Below are positions 56,022 through 64,000 of a stretch of 64,000 nt of DNA, in pieces; within the stretch, counting starts at the first letter, position 1, and every line of letters starts with the position of its first letter. The stretch comes from JAFDVL01 sp963794955 (GTDB lineage: Bacteria; Acidobacteriota; Blastocatellia; RBC074): NCBI GenBank assembly GCA_963794955.1, contig CAWCGF010000032.1, positions 1 through 64,000 on the forward strand, written 5' to 3'. Under the pieces are notes generated by a model. It did not search any database. It was not told where the DNA came from and worked only from the letters and a program-made list of their open reading frames with translations. A program made the translations under genes and the position numbers.

Positions 56022-56381
56022 TCACTCAGCCCTCATCTTCAATTCCACGACCGTTGCGCCCCATCCGCCTGCTTCCGGCGGCGCATCGCTGAAGCGCACG
56101 ACAAACGGCGTAGCAGCCAAAACCTTGCGTGTGATTTCGCGTTGCACGCCGATGCCTTTGCCATGAATGATGCGCACGTAGCAAAAGTGGCGGGCGTGGG
56201 CTTGCTGCAAGTATTCCTCCAGCACGGCTTTGGTTTGTTGCGGCGGAATCGAATGTAAATCGAAAACGTCGGTAATTTCCAAGACGACCGGAGCAGGAAA
56301 CGGGTTTTCGTCGTCCGGCATTTCTTCAGTGGACGGCTCCGGTGTAGTTGATTCCCTAAACCAGCGGCAGAAGAGTTTCAT
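56022..56381 (-). CDS. Smr domain protein
   Basis: A 119-residue protein with a Pro/Glu-rich N-terminus and a C-terminal Smr domain (about 40-119): DLHSIPPQQTKAVLEEYLQQ and the signature IIHGKGIGVQREI. Smr domains nick branched or mispaired DNA or cleave RNA; here the domain is free-standing, outside MutS2. Confidence 0.88.
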   Translation of the reverse strand: MKLFCRWFRESTTPEPSTEEMPDDENPFPAPVVLEITDVFDLHSIPPQQTKAVLEEYLQQAHARHFCYVRIIHGKGIGVQREITRKVLAATPFVVRFSDAPPEAGGWGATVVELKMRAE

Positions 56382-56439
56382 GGTTTGAGCTTATCGGGTA
56401 CACTCTCGCTTCGCAATCGCCCCTGGTAATACCGTTTTT

Positions 56440-57006
56440 ATGACCGATAAATATGCTAACCCTTGGAAAACTCTTTCCACGCGCATTGTCTATGAAAATC
56501 GCTGGATTCGTGTGCGCGAAGATCAGGTGATCCGGCCTGATGGCGAGCCGGGAATTTATGGCGTGATTGAGTATCACGGTTGTGTCGGCGTCTTGCCGAT
56601 AGATGCGGAAGGCAATATTCATTTAGTGGGCCAATACCGTTACGTGCTGGATCGTTATTCGTGGGAAATCCCCGAAGGCGGTTGTGACAGCGGCGAAGAC
56701 CCTGAATTAGCCGCACGTCGTGAATTGCGCGAAGAACTCGGATTGGAAGCAGGCAAATTAGAATTGCTCGGACGCTCCCATTTATCCAATTCGGTGTCTG
56801 ACGAAGAGGCGTTTTATTATGTGGCGACTGATTTGGTGCAAGGCGAACCGCAGCCAGAAGGAACGGAACAACTCGAACGCTGCATCGTGACGTTTGAGGA
56901 AGCCTTGCAGATGGTGCTGGATAGCGAAATTACCGATTCTCTGAGTCAAATTGCAATTCTGCGTTACGCAGTAATGAAAAATAGAAAGGCAGCGATTAGC
57001 CGTTAG
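56440..57006 (+). CDS. NUDIX hydrolase (ADP-sugar pyrophosphatase-like)
   Basis: A 188-residue protein. The Nudix box runs from GGCDSGEDPELAARRELREE to LGLEAG, and IPEGGCDSGED with the upstream YRYVLDRYSWE is typical of the ADP-ribose/ADP-sugar group. It cleaves nucleoside diphosphate sugars. Its final codons (ISR-stop) lie in the left arm of a word hairpin. Confidence 0.9.
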   Translation: MTDKYANPWKTLSTRIVYENRWIRVREDQVIRPDGEPGIYGVIEYHGCVGVLPIDAEGNIHLVGQYRYVLDRYSWEIPEGGCDSGEDPELAARRELREELGLEAGKLELLGRSHLSNSVSDEEAFYYVATDLVQGEPQPEGTEQLERCIVTFEEALQMVLDSEITDSLSQIAILRYAVMKNRKAAISR

Positions 57007-57044
57007 CGGTTAGCGATTAGCCAATCCCTTTGCTGGCTAACGGC
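56998..57044. repeat. Intergenic word hairpin (AGCCGTTAGC), includes Nudix stop
   Basis: The left arm AGCCGTTAGCGGTTAGCGAT followed by TAGCC (56998-57022) faces GGCTAACGGCT (57034-57044). The TAG stop of the Nudix gene is within the left arm. Confidence 0.7.
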
Positions 57045-57052
57045 TTCCCAAT

Positions 57053-57838
57053 ATGCGATACGAAAATAAAGTCACAATTATCACAGGTGGTACGAAAGGC
57101 ATTGGCGAAGGCTGTGTGCGGGTCTTTGTGGAGGCCGGAGCAACGGTTGTCTTTTGCGCCCGCAATGCCGCGCAAGGCAACGCACTGGCAGCGGAAATGA
57201 ATGCGCTTGGCAAAGGTGAAGCGACGTTCATCCAATGTGATGTTTCCAAAGTCGAAGAAATAGAACACCTCATCAACGCGACAGTCGAGAAGTACGGGCG
57301 TATTGATTGCCTTATCAACAACGCCGGTTGGCATCCGCCGTATCATCCGATTGATGATTTCTCGATTCAGGACTTCCGCGACCTGCTCGAATTGAATTTG
57401 GTTAGCATCTTCGCTGCCTGCAAATTCGCGCTGCCGCATCTTCGCCCAACCAAAGGCAATATCATCAATCTATCGAGTCTGGTTGGGACGATGGGGCAAG
57501 TGCATGCCACGACGTATATTCCGACCAAAGGCGCAATCATTTCCTTGAGCAAGGCCCTGGCGATTGATGAAGCGGCACACGGCGTCCGCGTTAATTCCGT
57601 TTCGCCGGGCAACGTCTTTACACCGCTGTGGCAGGAAGGCATAGACGCTTCGCCCGATCCAGAAAAGACGTTGGCCGATGGCAATGCCGCGCAATTGTTG
57701 GGGCGGATGGGCACCATCGAAGAGGCTGGCAAGATGTGTTTGTATATTGCGGCGGACGCTACTTTTTCCACTGGCACGGATTTTCTGCTGACCGGCGGCG
57801 CGGAGTTGTCGTATGGCCGGAAGAGTCGCATTAACTGA
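57053..57838 (+). CDS. SDR family oxidoreductase
   Basis: A 261-residue classical short-chain dehydrogenase: NAD(P) motif ITGGTKGIGEGCVRVF, the NNAGWHPPYHP segment, catalytic Ser in INLSSLVGTMG and YIPTK (Y-x-x-x-K). GGAELSYGRK near the C-terminus is also typical. The Asn-Asn-Ala-Gly-Trp loop suggests a sugar or cyclic ketone substrate, not proven. Eight bases separate it from the cyclase gene. Confidence 0.9.
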   Translation: MRYENKVTIITGGTKGIGEGCVRVFVEAGATVVFCARNAAQGNALAAEMNALGKGEATFIQCDVSKVEEIEHLINATVEKYGRIDCLINNAGWHPPYHPIDDFSIQDFRDLLELNLVSIFAACKFALPHLRPTKGNIINLSSLVGTMGQVHATTYIPTKGAIISLSKALAIDEAAHGVRVNSVSPGNVFTPLWQEGIDASPDPEKTLADGNAAQLLGRMGTIEEAGKMCLYIAADATFSTGTDFLLTGGAELSYGRKSRIN

Positions 57839-57846
57839 GAGAACCT

Positions 57847-58656
57847 ATGAAACTGCGATACAAAATGGCGGGCTTGCTCGTGGTGCTTAGCCTGCTCGCC
57901 GCGTGTCAATCGTCTGCTGCCTTACAGGCGGCCAAAGGCACAATTGACGAAACCAAAGTCATAGACCTGACTTACAGCTTTGACGACAAGACGATTTACT
58001 GGCCGACTGCCAAACCCTTCACGTGGGAAAAAGAAGCATGGGGGCAATCAGCGGGCGGGTATTGGTATACCGCCGCGCGCTACTCTGCCAGTGAACACGG
58101 TGGCACGCATCTGGATGCCCCGCTTCATTTCGGAGAAGGGAAGCAGGCGGCTGATGAAATCCCGGTTGCCAAATTGATTAGTCCCGCCGTCGTCATTAAC
58201 ATCGCGGACGCCTGCGCGAAAGATGCGGATTATCGCCTGACGGTGGACGACATCACAAAATGGGAAAGCCAGAATGGTACGATTCCAAATGATTCCATCG
58301 TGTTGATTCATACAGGCTGGGGCCAGTTTTGGGGCGACAAGAAAAAGTACCTCGGCACGGATGCGCCAGGCGATGCGGCGAATTTGCGCTTCCCTGGCAT
58401 CTCGCAAGCGGCAGCCAAATTGCTGGCTGACCAGCGCAAAATTGACGCCATCGGCATTGATACGGCAAGCATAGATTTTGGTCAGAGCCAGGATTTTATC
58501 GCGCATCAGGTTCTGTACGGCGCGAATATTTATGGTCTGGAAAACGTGGCGAATCTGGAAAAGCTGCCTGCTACAGGCGCGACGTTGATTGCGCTGCCGA
58601 TGAAGATCAAAGGCGGCACCGGCGGCCCGGTGCGCATCCTTGCGATTTTGCCGTAG
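57847..58656 (+). CDS. Cyclase family lipoprotein (kynurenine formamidase-like)
   Basis: A 269-residue protein with lipobox LLAACQSS and the metal site SEHGGTHLDAPLHF (H-x-G-T-H-x-D-x-P) of the cyclase/kynurenine formamidase fold, then IVLIHTGWGQFW and AIGIDTASIDFGQS. Members hydrolyse amides or lactones with Zn or Mn. It forms an operon with the SDR gene. Confidence 0.88.
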   Translation: MKLRYKMAGLLVVLSLLAACQSSAALQAAKGTIDETKVIDLTYSFDDKTIYWPTAKPFTWEKEAWGQSAGGYWYTAARYSASEHGGTHLDAPLHFGEGKQAADEIPVAKLISPAVVINIADACAKDADYRLTVDDITKWESQNGTIPNDSIVLIHTGWGQFWGDKKKYLGTDAPGDAANLRFPGISQAAAKLLADQRKIDAIGIDTASIDFGQSQDFIAHQVLYGANIYGLENVANLEKLPATGATLIALPMKIKGGTGGPVRILAILP

Positions 58657-58672
58657 ATAAAAAACCCAATCA

Positions 58673-58775
58673 TCACCAAGCACACGAAGAGCACGAAGGA
58701 GAAAAAGAGCAAACATCAAAGATCGAGGTTGTTCTTTCCCTTATCTCTTCGGGGCCTTTGTGTGCTTCGTCGTGA
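58673..58775. repeat. Intergenic word hairpin (AAGCACACGAAG)
   Basis: The left arm CACCAAGCACACGAAGAGCA (58675 onward) faces a right arm whose complement reads CACGACGAAGCACACAAAGG. The arms pair over about 30 bases with several mismatches. It lies between the cyclase and enoyl-CoA hydratase genes. Confidence 0.7.
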
Positions 58776-58796
58776 AAATATTTATCTGAAAACTAT

Positions 58797-59564
58797 ATGA
58801 GCGAATATTCCCAAATCCTCTCCGCCACCAACAGCGCGATCACTACGATTACGCTTAATCGCCCGGAAAAACGCAATGCGCTCGGCGATCAGCTTGTGCG
58901 CGAATTGCTCAGTGCCTTGACCGCAGCCGATGCCGACGCCAACACCAAGGTTGTCGTGCTACGCGGCGCAGGCACGGACTTTTGTGCGGGTGCGGATTTA
59001 GCGCAACTCGAACGCGTGTCGCAGGCCGGTATTCTCGACAATTGGAGCGATGCGGCAGCGGCTTCAGAAATGTTCAGCAAGCCACGCAAGATGCGCAAGC
59101 CAGTGATTGCCGCTGTGCGCGGACGTGCGTTTGCCGGTGGCGCGGGACTCGCAACAGCATGCGATTTGATTATCGCGGCACGTTCAGCACAGTTTGCTTA
59201 TCCAGAAGTCAAAATCGGGTTTGTCGCGGCCATGGTAATGGCGTTCCTGCGCCGCAGCCTTGGCGAAAAGCGCGCACTCGAATTGCTTGTTACCGGCAAA
59301 GTGATTCCGGCGGAAGAGGCCGAACGCATCGGCTTTGTGAATCGCGTCTGCAATGATGAAGACTTCGACGCAGAGGTCGAAAAATTTGCCCAGGAAATCG
59401 CCTCGGTCAGCGCCTCCGCCGTGATGCTGACGAAATATCTGCTTTATCAAACCGATGGCATGAACTTTGAGCAGGCGATTCGCGCGGGCGTGGATATGAA
59501 TGCCATCGCGCGGATGACCGAAGATTGCCAGGCCGGTGTTAGCAAGTTTCTACGCAAAACGTAA
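58797..59564 (+). CDS. Enoyl-CoA hydratase/isomerase family protein
   Basis: A 255-residue crotonase-fold enzyme. TITLNRPEKRNALGDQLV, the oxyanion hole GTDFCAGADLAQLE and GGAGLATACDLIIAA are visible, followed by FPEVKIGF-like YPEVKIGFVAAM. Glu in the second catalytic position cannot be assigned with certainty, so hydratase versus isomerase is open. Stands alone before the TonB receptor. Confidence 0.9.
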   Translation: MSEYSQILSATNSAITTITLNRPEKRNALGDQLVRELLSALTAADADANTKVVVLRGAGTDFCAGADLAQLERVSQAGILDNWSDAAAASEMFSKPRKMRKPVIAAVRGRAFAGGAGLATACDLIIAARSAQFAYPEVKIGFVAAMVMAFLRRSLGEKRALELLVTGKVIPAEEAERIGFVNRVCNDEDFDAEVEKFAQEIASVSASAVMLTKYLLYQTDGMNFEQAIRAGVDMNAIARMTEDCQAGVSKFLRKT

Positions 59565-59569
59565 CCCGA

Positions 59570-59611
59570 AATAAGATTTCAGAAACGATAATCCTTTGAG
59601 AAAATCTTATT
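59570..59611 (+). terminator. Hairpin AATAAGATTT/AAATCTTATT after hydratase gene
   Basis: Perfect 10-base arms with a 22-base loop start six bases after the hydratase stop. The sequence is AT-rich without a clean T tract, so termination is only possible. Confidence 0.45.
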
Positions 59612-59832
59612 CGATATAAAATTCTGGACAGAATCTCTGTCTATTCCTTCGTCGAAAATCCCGTCTGCTGCGTTAACCGCTTCTCTTGCTATTGCTTCCT
59701 CCTCTCCGCGCAAAAATGGCATAGTGCTTGCCCTCCTGAAATCGAGTATTAGCAGGAAGCTGCTTTTCGTTACATTCTGAAAAGTGGCTGTCCTTCGTTC
59801 CAGCAGTAAAATTTCTATTATCAGGAGGAGTT

Positions 59833-62800
59833 ATGAGTCATTCCCGCCCAACTTGGCAGCACGCGTTGCTTGCGCTGGTGCTGAGCGTTTTTGCCACCAC
59901 CATTTTGGCCCAAAATACTATCGTCTCCGGTACGGTCTCTGACCCGCAAGGAAACGCCATTCCTAATGCCACGATCATCATCACCAACAAAACCAATGGT
60001 GTCAGCCGCACGGTGACTTCCGCCGACAACGGCGCGTATCAAATTCCGCAAGTCGCACCCGGCCTCTATAAGGTCAAAGCCGAAGCCACAGGCTTTGCGT
60101 CCATTGAAAACAGCAGCGTGCAGGTACTGGTCAACACGCCGCTGACGCTGAACCTGGCGTTCACGCAAGTCGGCGGCATTTCTGACACTGTCACCGTTAC
60201 GGGTGGCGAAGCGACATTGAATACGACTGATGCAACGATTGGCAACAGCTTTAATAGCACTAAGGTGATTGAACTGCCGCTGAATGCGCGCAACATTCCG
60301 GGCTTGCTGTCGCTGCAATCAGGTGTGACGCCTGCGACGGGCGACGAAGACGATGTGCAACGCGGCGGCCACGTGAACGGCGCGCGTTCGGATCAATCGA
60401 ATGTCACGCTTGATGGCGTGGATGTGAACGAACAACAAGGCGGCGCGGCATTTTTCAGCGTGCTACGTTTGACGCCAGATTCGTTGCAGGAATTTCGCGT
60501 CACGACAACTAATGCCAATGCGGACGCGGGGCGTTCTTCGGGCGCACAAGTCGCGCTCGTGACCAAATCCGGCACCGATCAATTTCACGGCTCGCTCTAC
60601 GAATATCACCGCAACACGGCCACCGCAGCAAACGATTGGTTTAATAACAAATCCGGCGTCGAGCGTCCGGCGCTGATTCGCAACAACTTCGGCGGTTCGC
60701 TTGGCGGCCCCATCAAGCGCGGGCGGGCGTTCTTTTTCTTCAACTACGAGGGCTTCCGCGAAGCCAAAGGCACGAGCATCGTGCGCACGGTTCCGCTGCC
60801 GACGTTAGGGCAGGGCATCGTGCGCTACAAATCGGCGAATGGCGTGAGCGACCCGACTTGCCCGGCGGGTACTCCTGCGGGAACGACCTGTCAGACAGCA
60901 GCGCAAATCAACGCCGCATATTTGGCCGCGAACGGCGTGTCGCCGGGCATTAACAACACAGCCTTGTCCGTGCTGGCCGCTGCCGCGCAACGCTATCGTG
61001 CCAACGACACGTCAACGGGCGATGGACTGAACACGAGTGGCTTTCGCTTTAATTCAGGCGCGCCCGTGCAACAGGACACCTACATTGCACGCTTCGATTT
61101 CAATTTGACCAACAAGCATGTGGTCTTCGCACGACTGAATTATCAAAACGACAACACGACGATTGCGGCCACTGATCTCACCGGCCAACGCTTTCCCGAC
61201 ACGACTGCGCCGACCCTTTGGAATCATCCGAAAGGGCTTTCCGTCGGGCATTCATGGACGGTCTCAAATACGCTCGTGAACAACTTCCGTTATGGCCTGA
61301 CGCGCGCCGCCTTCAGTCAGGGCGGCGATTCCGCCCAGAGCGATATTATCTTTCGCTTTGTCTATGAGCCGTTCAATTATCAGCGCACTATCGCGCGCGT
61401 GACGCCGGTTCACAACCTCATTGATGACCTTTCGTGGAGCAAGGGGCAGCACTCGCTGCAATTTGGCACAAATATGCGCTTCATCACGAACAATCGGTTG
61501 TCGTATGCCACGGCCTACGATTACGCGCTCACGAATCCGTCGTACTACGACGCGTCAGGCGACGTGCTGGTGTTTGATGAAGCCAACGGCGACCCCATTT
61601 TCCCAAATATGAGCGACCCGACGATACTCGATTTGCGCGGTGCGTTAGCCGCAGTGATTGGCCGCTTTTCAGAATACGGCGCGAACATCAACTATGATCC
61701 AAGCGGCAAACTGCTCGCGCCGGGATCGGGCATCGGGCGTCTCTTCAAAACGCAGGAGTATGAATTTTATGCGCAGGACAGTTGGCGTATGAAACAGAAT
61801 CTGACCTTCACCTACGGCTTACGTTATTCGACGACCACGCCGCTGTACGAGGCCAACGGCGTGCAGGTCAAGCCGACGACGAGCCTAACCGATTTCTTCG
61901 ATCAACGCGTCGCGGGTGCCAAAGCCGGTAAGCCGTACAATGCCTTGCTAAGCGTTGATCTGGCCGGCAAAGCGAACAATCGCGCAGGCTATTATGCGCA
62001 GGATTGGAACAACTTCGCGCCTTCCGTGGCCGTGGCCTGGTCGCCGAATTTTCAGCACGGATTGCTGAAGACGATTTTCGGCGAAAACAAAACCACGGTG
62101 CGCGGCGGCTTTCGTATGACTTACGACCGCATGGGCAGCGCGCTTGCGGTTGCCTTTGATTTGAATGCGACGCTCGGCTTCACGTCGTCGAAGAGCATTT
62201 CGGCGAACACGTACAATGTCACAGATCGGCTTGCCCCCTTGTTTGCGACACTCGGACAAAATGTGCGCGCCTTGCCGGGCATTACGATTGCGCCCGATTT
62301 GAAATTCCCGCTGCAAACGCCTGCCGACGAAGATCAGCGCATTGAGCAATCGTTGGATGATCGGTTACAGACGCCCTATAACTATTCGTGGAATGCTTCG
62401 CTCGGACGTGAGTTCGGCAAAGGCTATTCACTGGAAGTCAGCTACGTCGGACGTGTCGGACGCAACCTGTTGCTGTCGCGCGATGTGGCGCACTTCAACA
62501 ATCTGACCGATCCGAAATCCGGCGTGGACTTTTACACCGCGATGCGGCAAATCATTGGGCATCGGCAACAGAACGCGGCGATTACTTCGGTGCAAAACAT
62601 CGCTTACTTTGAAAACCTGTTTCCGGGCTTGGCGGGCAATTACAGTGTGCTCGGAAACACCACGCGCTTGACGGCCACGCAAGCCGCATATCGCCGCATT
62701 GCCCGCACGTCAGTTGGTGGTCGCAGTTCCACTGATTACACCTTTGCGCAAGCCGTGTGGGATGATGGCTTAGGCTCCGGTGATAATCTGTTTGTGCATC

Positions 62801-63630
62801 CGCAATACGCGACGTTCGATGCGTATTCCTCACTTGGCACATCGGATTATCACGCCTTGCAGGCAACGTTCCGCAAACGCTTCACCCGCAGTTTCTTCAT
62901 GGATTTCAACTATACGCTCAGCCGTTCGATTGACATTGCTTCGGGTAACGAATCCTCAAACAGCATCACAGGTGGCGCGGTGTTTATCAAGAATCCGCTT
63001 GACCTGAATATCAATCGCTCGAATTCGGATTTCGATGTGCGGCATCTGGTCAATGCGAACTTCGGCTATGACTTACCCTTTGGACGCGGACAGAAGTTCT
63101 TCAGCGGCATGCCGGTGGTGGCCGATGCAATTTTGGGTGGCTGGAAGGTGACCGGTATTTATCGCATCAACAGCGGCTTCCCCCTTGATTCTGGCGATCC
63201 GTTGGATTTGTCAGGGTGGGCCACGAACTGGAACGTGCGCTCACGTGGGATCCAGATTCGCACCGTGAAATCTTCGCCCACACGTACAGGCGATCCGAAC
63301 TTGTTCAGTGATCCGAAGGCCGCGTATCAAAGCTATCGCACGCCCTATCCGGGCGAAGTCGGTGACCGCAACGTGCTGCGGCAACCGGGCTTTGTGCAAT
63401 TCGATTTGGGGGTGATGAAAACCTTCAAGCTGCCAGGCGAAACAGGGCAGGTCGTGTTTCGTTGGGACACCTTCAATCTGACGAACACGCAACGCTTCAC
63501 CAATATTGCCAGTATCGGCATCGCGCAAGACCCGTATCTGGGTGCAACGCCGTCGGCAGATTTTGGCCGCTTCACTGGCATTCAAGGCACGCCGCGCGTG
63601 ATGCAGTTTGCGTTGCGGATTGAGTTCTAA
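59833..63630 (+). CDS. TonB-dependent receptor, CarboxypepD_reg-like type
   Basis: A 1265-residue outer-membrane protein with a signal peptide (ALLALVLSVFATTILAQ). A carboxypeptidase regulatory-like domain spans about 28-110 (GTVSDPQGNAIPNATIIIT), a plug domain about 115-270 (RSDQSNVTLDGVDVNEQQGG) and the rest is a beta barrel ending in a C-terminal aromatic (RIEF). CAGGAGGAGTT precedes the ATG. These large OAR-like receptors are abundant in Acidobacteriota; the ligand is unknown, perhaps a glycan. Confidence 0.95.
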   Translation: MSHSRPTWQHALLALVLSVFATTILAQNTIVSGTVSDPQGNAIPNATIIITNKTNGVSRTVTSADNGAYQIPQVAPGLYKVKAEATGFASIENSSVQVLVNTPLTLNLAFTQVGGISDTVTVTGGEATLNTTDATIGNSFNSTKVIELPLNARNIPGLLSLQSGVTPATGDEDDVQRGGHVNGARSDQSNVTLDGVDVNEQQGGAAFFSVLRLTPDSLQEFRVTTTNANADAGRSSGAQVALVTKSGTDQFHGSLYEYHRNTATAANDWFNNKSGVERPALIRNNFGGSLGGPIKRGRAFFFFNYEGFREAKGTSIVRTVPLPTLGQGIVRYKSANGVSDPTCPAGTPAGTTCQTAAQINAAYLAANGVSPGINNTALSVLAAAAQRYRANDTSTGDGLNTSGFRFNSGAPVQQDTYIARFDFNLTNKHVVFARLNYQNDNTTIAATDLTGQRFPDTTAPTLWNHPKGLSVGHSWTVSNTLVNNFRYGLTRAAFSQGGDSAQSDIIFRFVYEPFNYQRTIARVTPVHNLIDDLSWSKGQHSLQFGTNMRFITNNRLSYATAYDYALTNPSYYDASGDVLVFDEANGDPIFPNMSDPTILDLRGALAAVIGRFSEYGANINYDPSGKLLAPGSGIGRLFKTQEYEFYAQDSWRMKQNLTFTYGLRYSTTTPLYEANGVQVKPTTSLTDFFDQRVAGAKAGKPYNALLSVDLAGKANNRAGYYAQDWNNFAPSVAVAWSPNFQHGLLKTIFGENKTTVRGGFRMTYDRMGSALAVAFDLNATLGFTSSKSISANTYNVTDRLAPLFATLGQNVRALPGITIAPDLKFPLQTPADEDQRIEQSLDDRLQTPYNYSWNASLGREFGKGYSLEVSYVGRVGRNLLLSRDVAHFNNLTDPKSGVDFYTAMRQIIGHRQQNAAITSVQNIAYFENLFPGLAGNYSVLGNTTRLTATQAAYRRIARTSVGGRSSTDYTFAQAVWDDGLGSGDNLFVHPQYATFDAYSSLGTSDYHALQATFRKRFTRSFFMDFNYTLSRSIDIASGNESSNSITGGAVFIKNPLDLNINRSNSDFDVRHLVNANFGYDLPFGRGQKFFSGMPVVADAILGGWKVTGIYRINSGFPLDSGDPLDLSGWATNWNVRSRGIQIRTVKSSPTRTGDPNLFSDPKAAYQSYRTPYPGEVGDRNVLRQPGFVQFDLGVMKTFKLPGETGQVVFRWDTFNLTNTQRFTNIASIGIAQDPYLGATPSADFGRFTGIQGTPRVMQFALRIEF

Positions 63631-63650
63631 GGATTGTCAGCTTAGAAGAA

Positions 63651-63717
63651 AACGGACAGAAAGATGGGGACAGAAAGAGTTTTAATGATTTTTTCTGCCC
63701 TCATTTTTCTGTCCGCT
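63651..63717. repeat. Word hairpin (CGGACAGAAAGATG) after TonB receptor
   Basis: The left arm AACGGACAGAAAGATGGGGA (63651-63676) and the complement of the right arm (63692-63717), AGCGGACAGAAAAATGAGGG, pair over 26 bases with a few mismatches. The GGACAGAAA word occurs twice in the arm. It could terminate the receptor transcript. Confidence 0.8.
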
Positions 63718-64000
63718 ATTTTCTCGGCGCATCATTCGATAACAAACACACATACCCCAATGCCACGACACCAGCAACAGCACTAACTTGAGCATCATCG
63801 TGCTCCATCTGCCGCCCCACGAGCGCGCGCCCAAGCGATCTATCAAACTACGCCAGCGTCGGCTGAAGGTGGTTTCCACGGAGCGTGGAAAAAAACGCGT
63901 GCTGGAAATGTCCGAAAATCCTCAAACTGTCGTTTCCCGATTTCACGACGCCGACGCGTATTTCACCACTGCAGTGCGGCAGGTGAAAGATTGAGAGAGT
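63718..64000. other. Right edge; two overlapping open frames, no firm gene
   Basis: A minus frame (63682-63879, with a hydrophobic stretch near LVLLLVSWHWGMCVCY) and a plus frame (63788-63994, ending VSRFHDADAYFTTAVRQVKD) overlap. Neither has a strong ribosome binding site or a recognised family. One is probably real and continues or begins near the edge, but I cannot choose. Confidence 0.3.

Overview
The window most likely comes from an Acidobacteriota chromosome, perhaps class Blastocatellia. This is inferred from a large TonB-dependent receptor with an N-terminal carboxypeptidase-regulatory-like domain, two CocE/NonD hydrolases, two Uma2 proteins, a receiver/NtrC-type signalling cluster, moderate G+C, and many intergenic palindromes. 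No rRNA or tRNA gene was recognised.

Layout. (1) 1-4252: the trailer half of a very large type I-E-like CRISPR array. It has 70 repeats and runs off the left edge; no cas gene is in view. (2) 4385-13848: an accessory region. It holds a zinc-ribbon/HTH gene, an S1/P1 nuclease with a C-terminal Cys domain, and the remains of an integrative element. Those remains are a tight minus-strand operon ending in an HNH gene, a truncated HTH gene, and a tyrosine recombinase cut off by an insertion. The element is broken by an IS630-like element, an IS4-like element, and an IS256-like element nested inside the IS4-like one. (3) 13945-29063: core genes, including a thioesterase, a zinc peptidase, DUF445, a receiver/orphan DHp/NtrC cluster, a PG-binding/BON protein, a CocE hydrolase, a sorbosone dehydrogenase-like protein, an aquaglyceroporin, thiG, a CinA-like protein, trmL and a gamma-carbonic anhydrase-like protein. 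(4) 29289-42747: a 22-residue ORF, a membrane HD-GYP protein, hisS, aspS, a PIN toxin behind three paralogous antitoxin-like genes, mutL, a Uma2 gene, a truncated transposase, DUF2164, sixA and ppa. (5) 42755-53664: hydrolases, an M48 peptidase and a probable sialic-acid catabolic locus (lyase, MFS transporter, DUF5995 and two BNR sialidases), then a double-thioredoxin protein. (6) 53777-64000: a proline/glutamate-semialdehyde dehydrogenase, an Smr protein, Nudix, SDR, cyclase, enoyl-CoA hydratase and the TonB receptor.

Two features run through the whole window. Many genes, including the essential aspS and the conserved mutL, are split by one-base frameshifts. On the plus strand every one has the same sign, equivalent to one extra base. 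An insertion-prone sequencing or assembly error is the simplest explanation, so 'broken' genes here should not be read as biology without checking reads. Second, most intergenic gaps hold a long imperfect inverted repeat built from short words repeated within the arm, and each locus uses different words. A separate family of small palindromes with a core like CAGGC...GCCTG is scattered between genes, with one copy in frame inside mutL.
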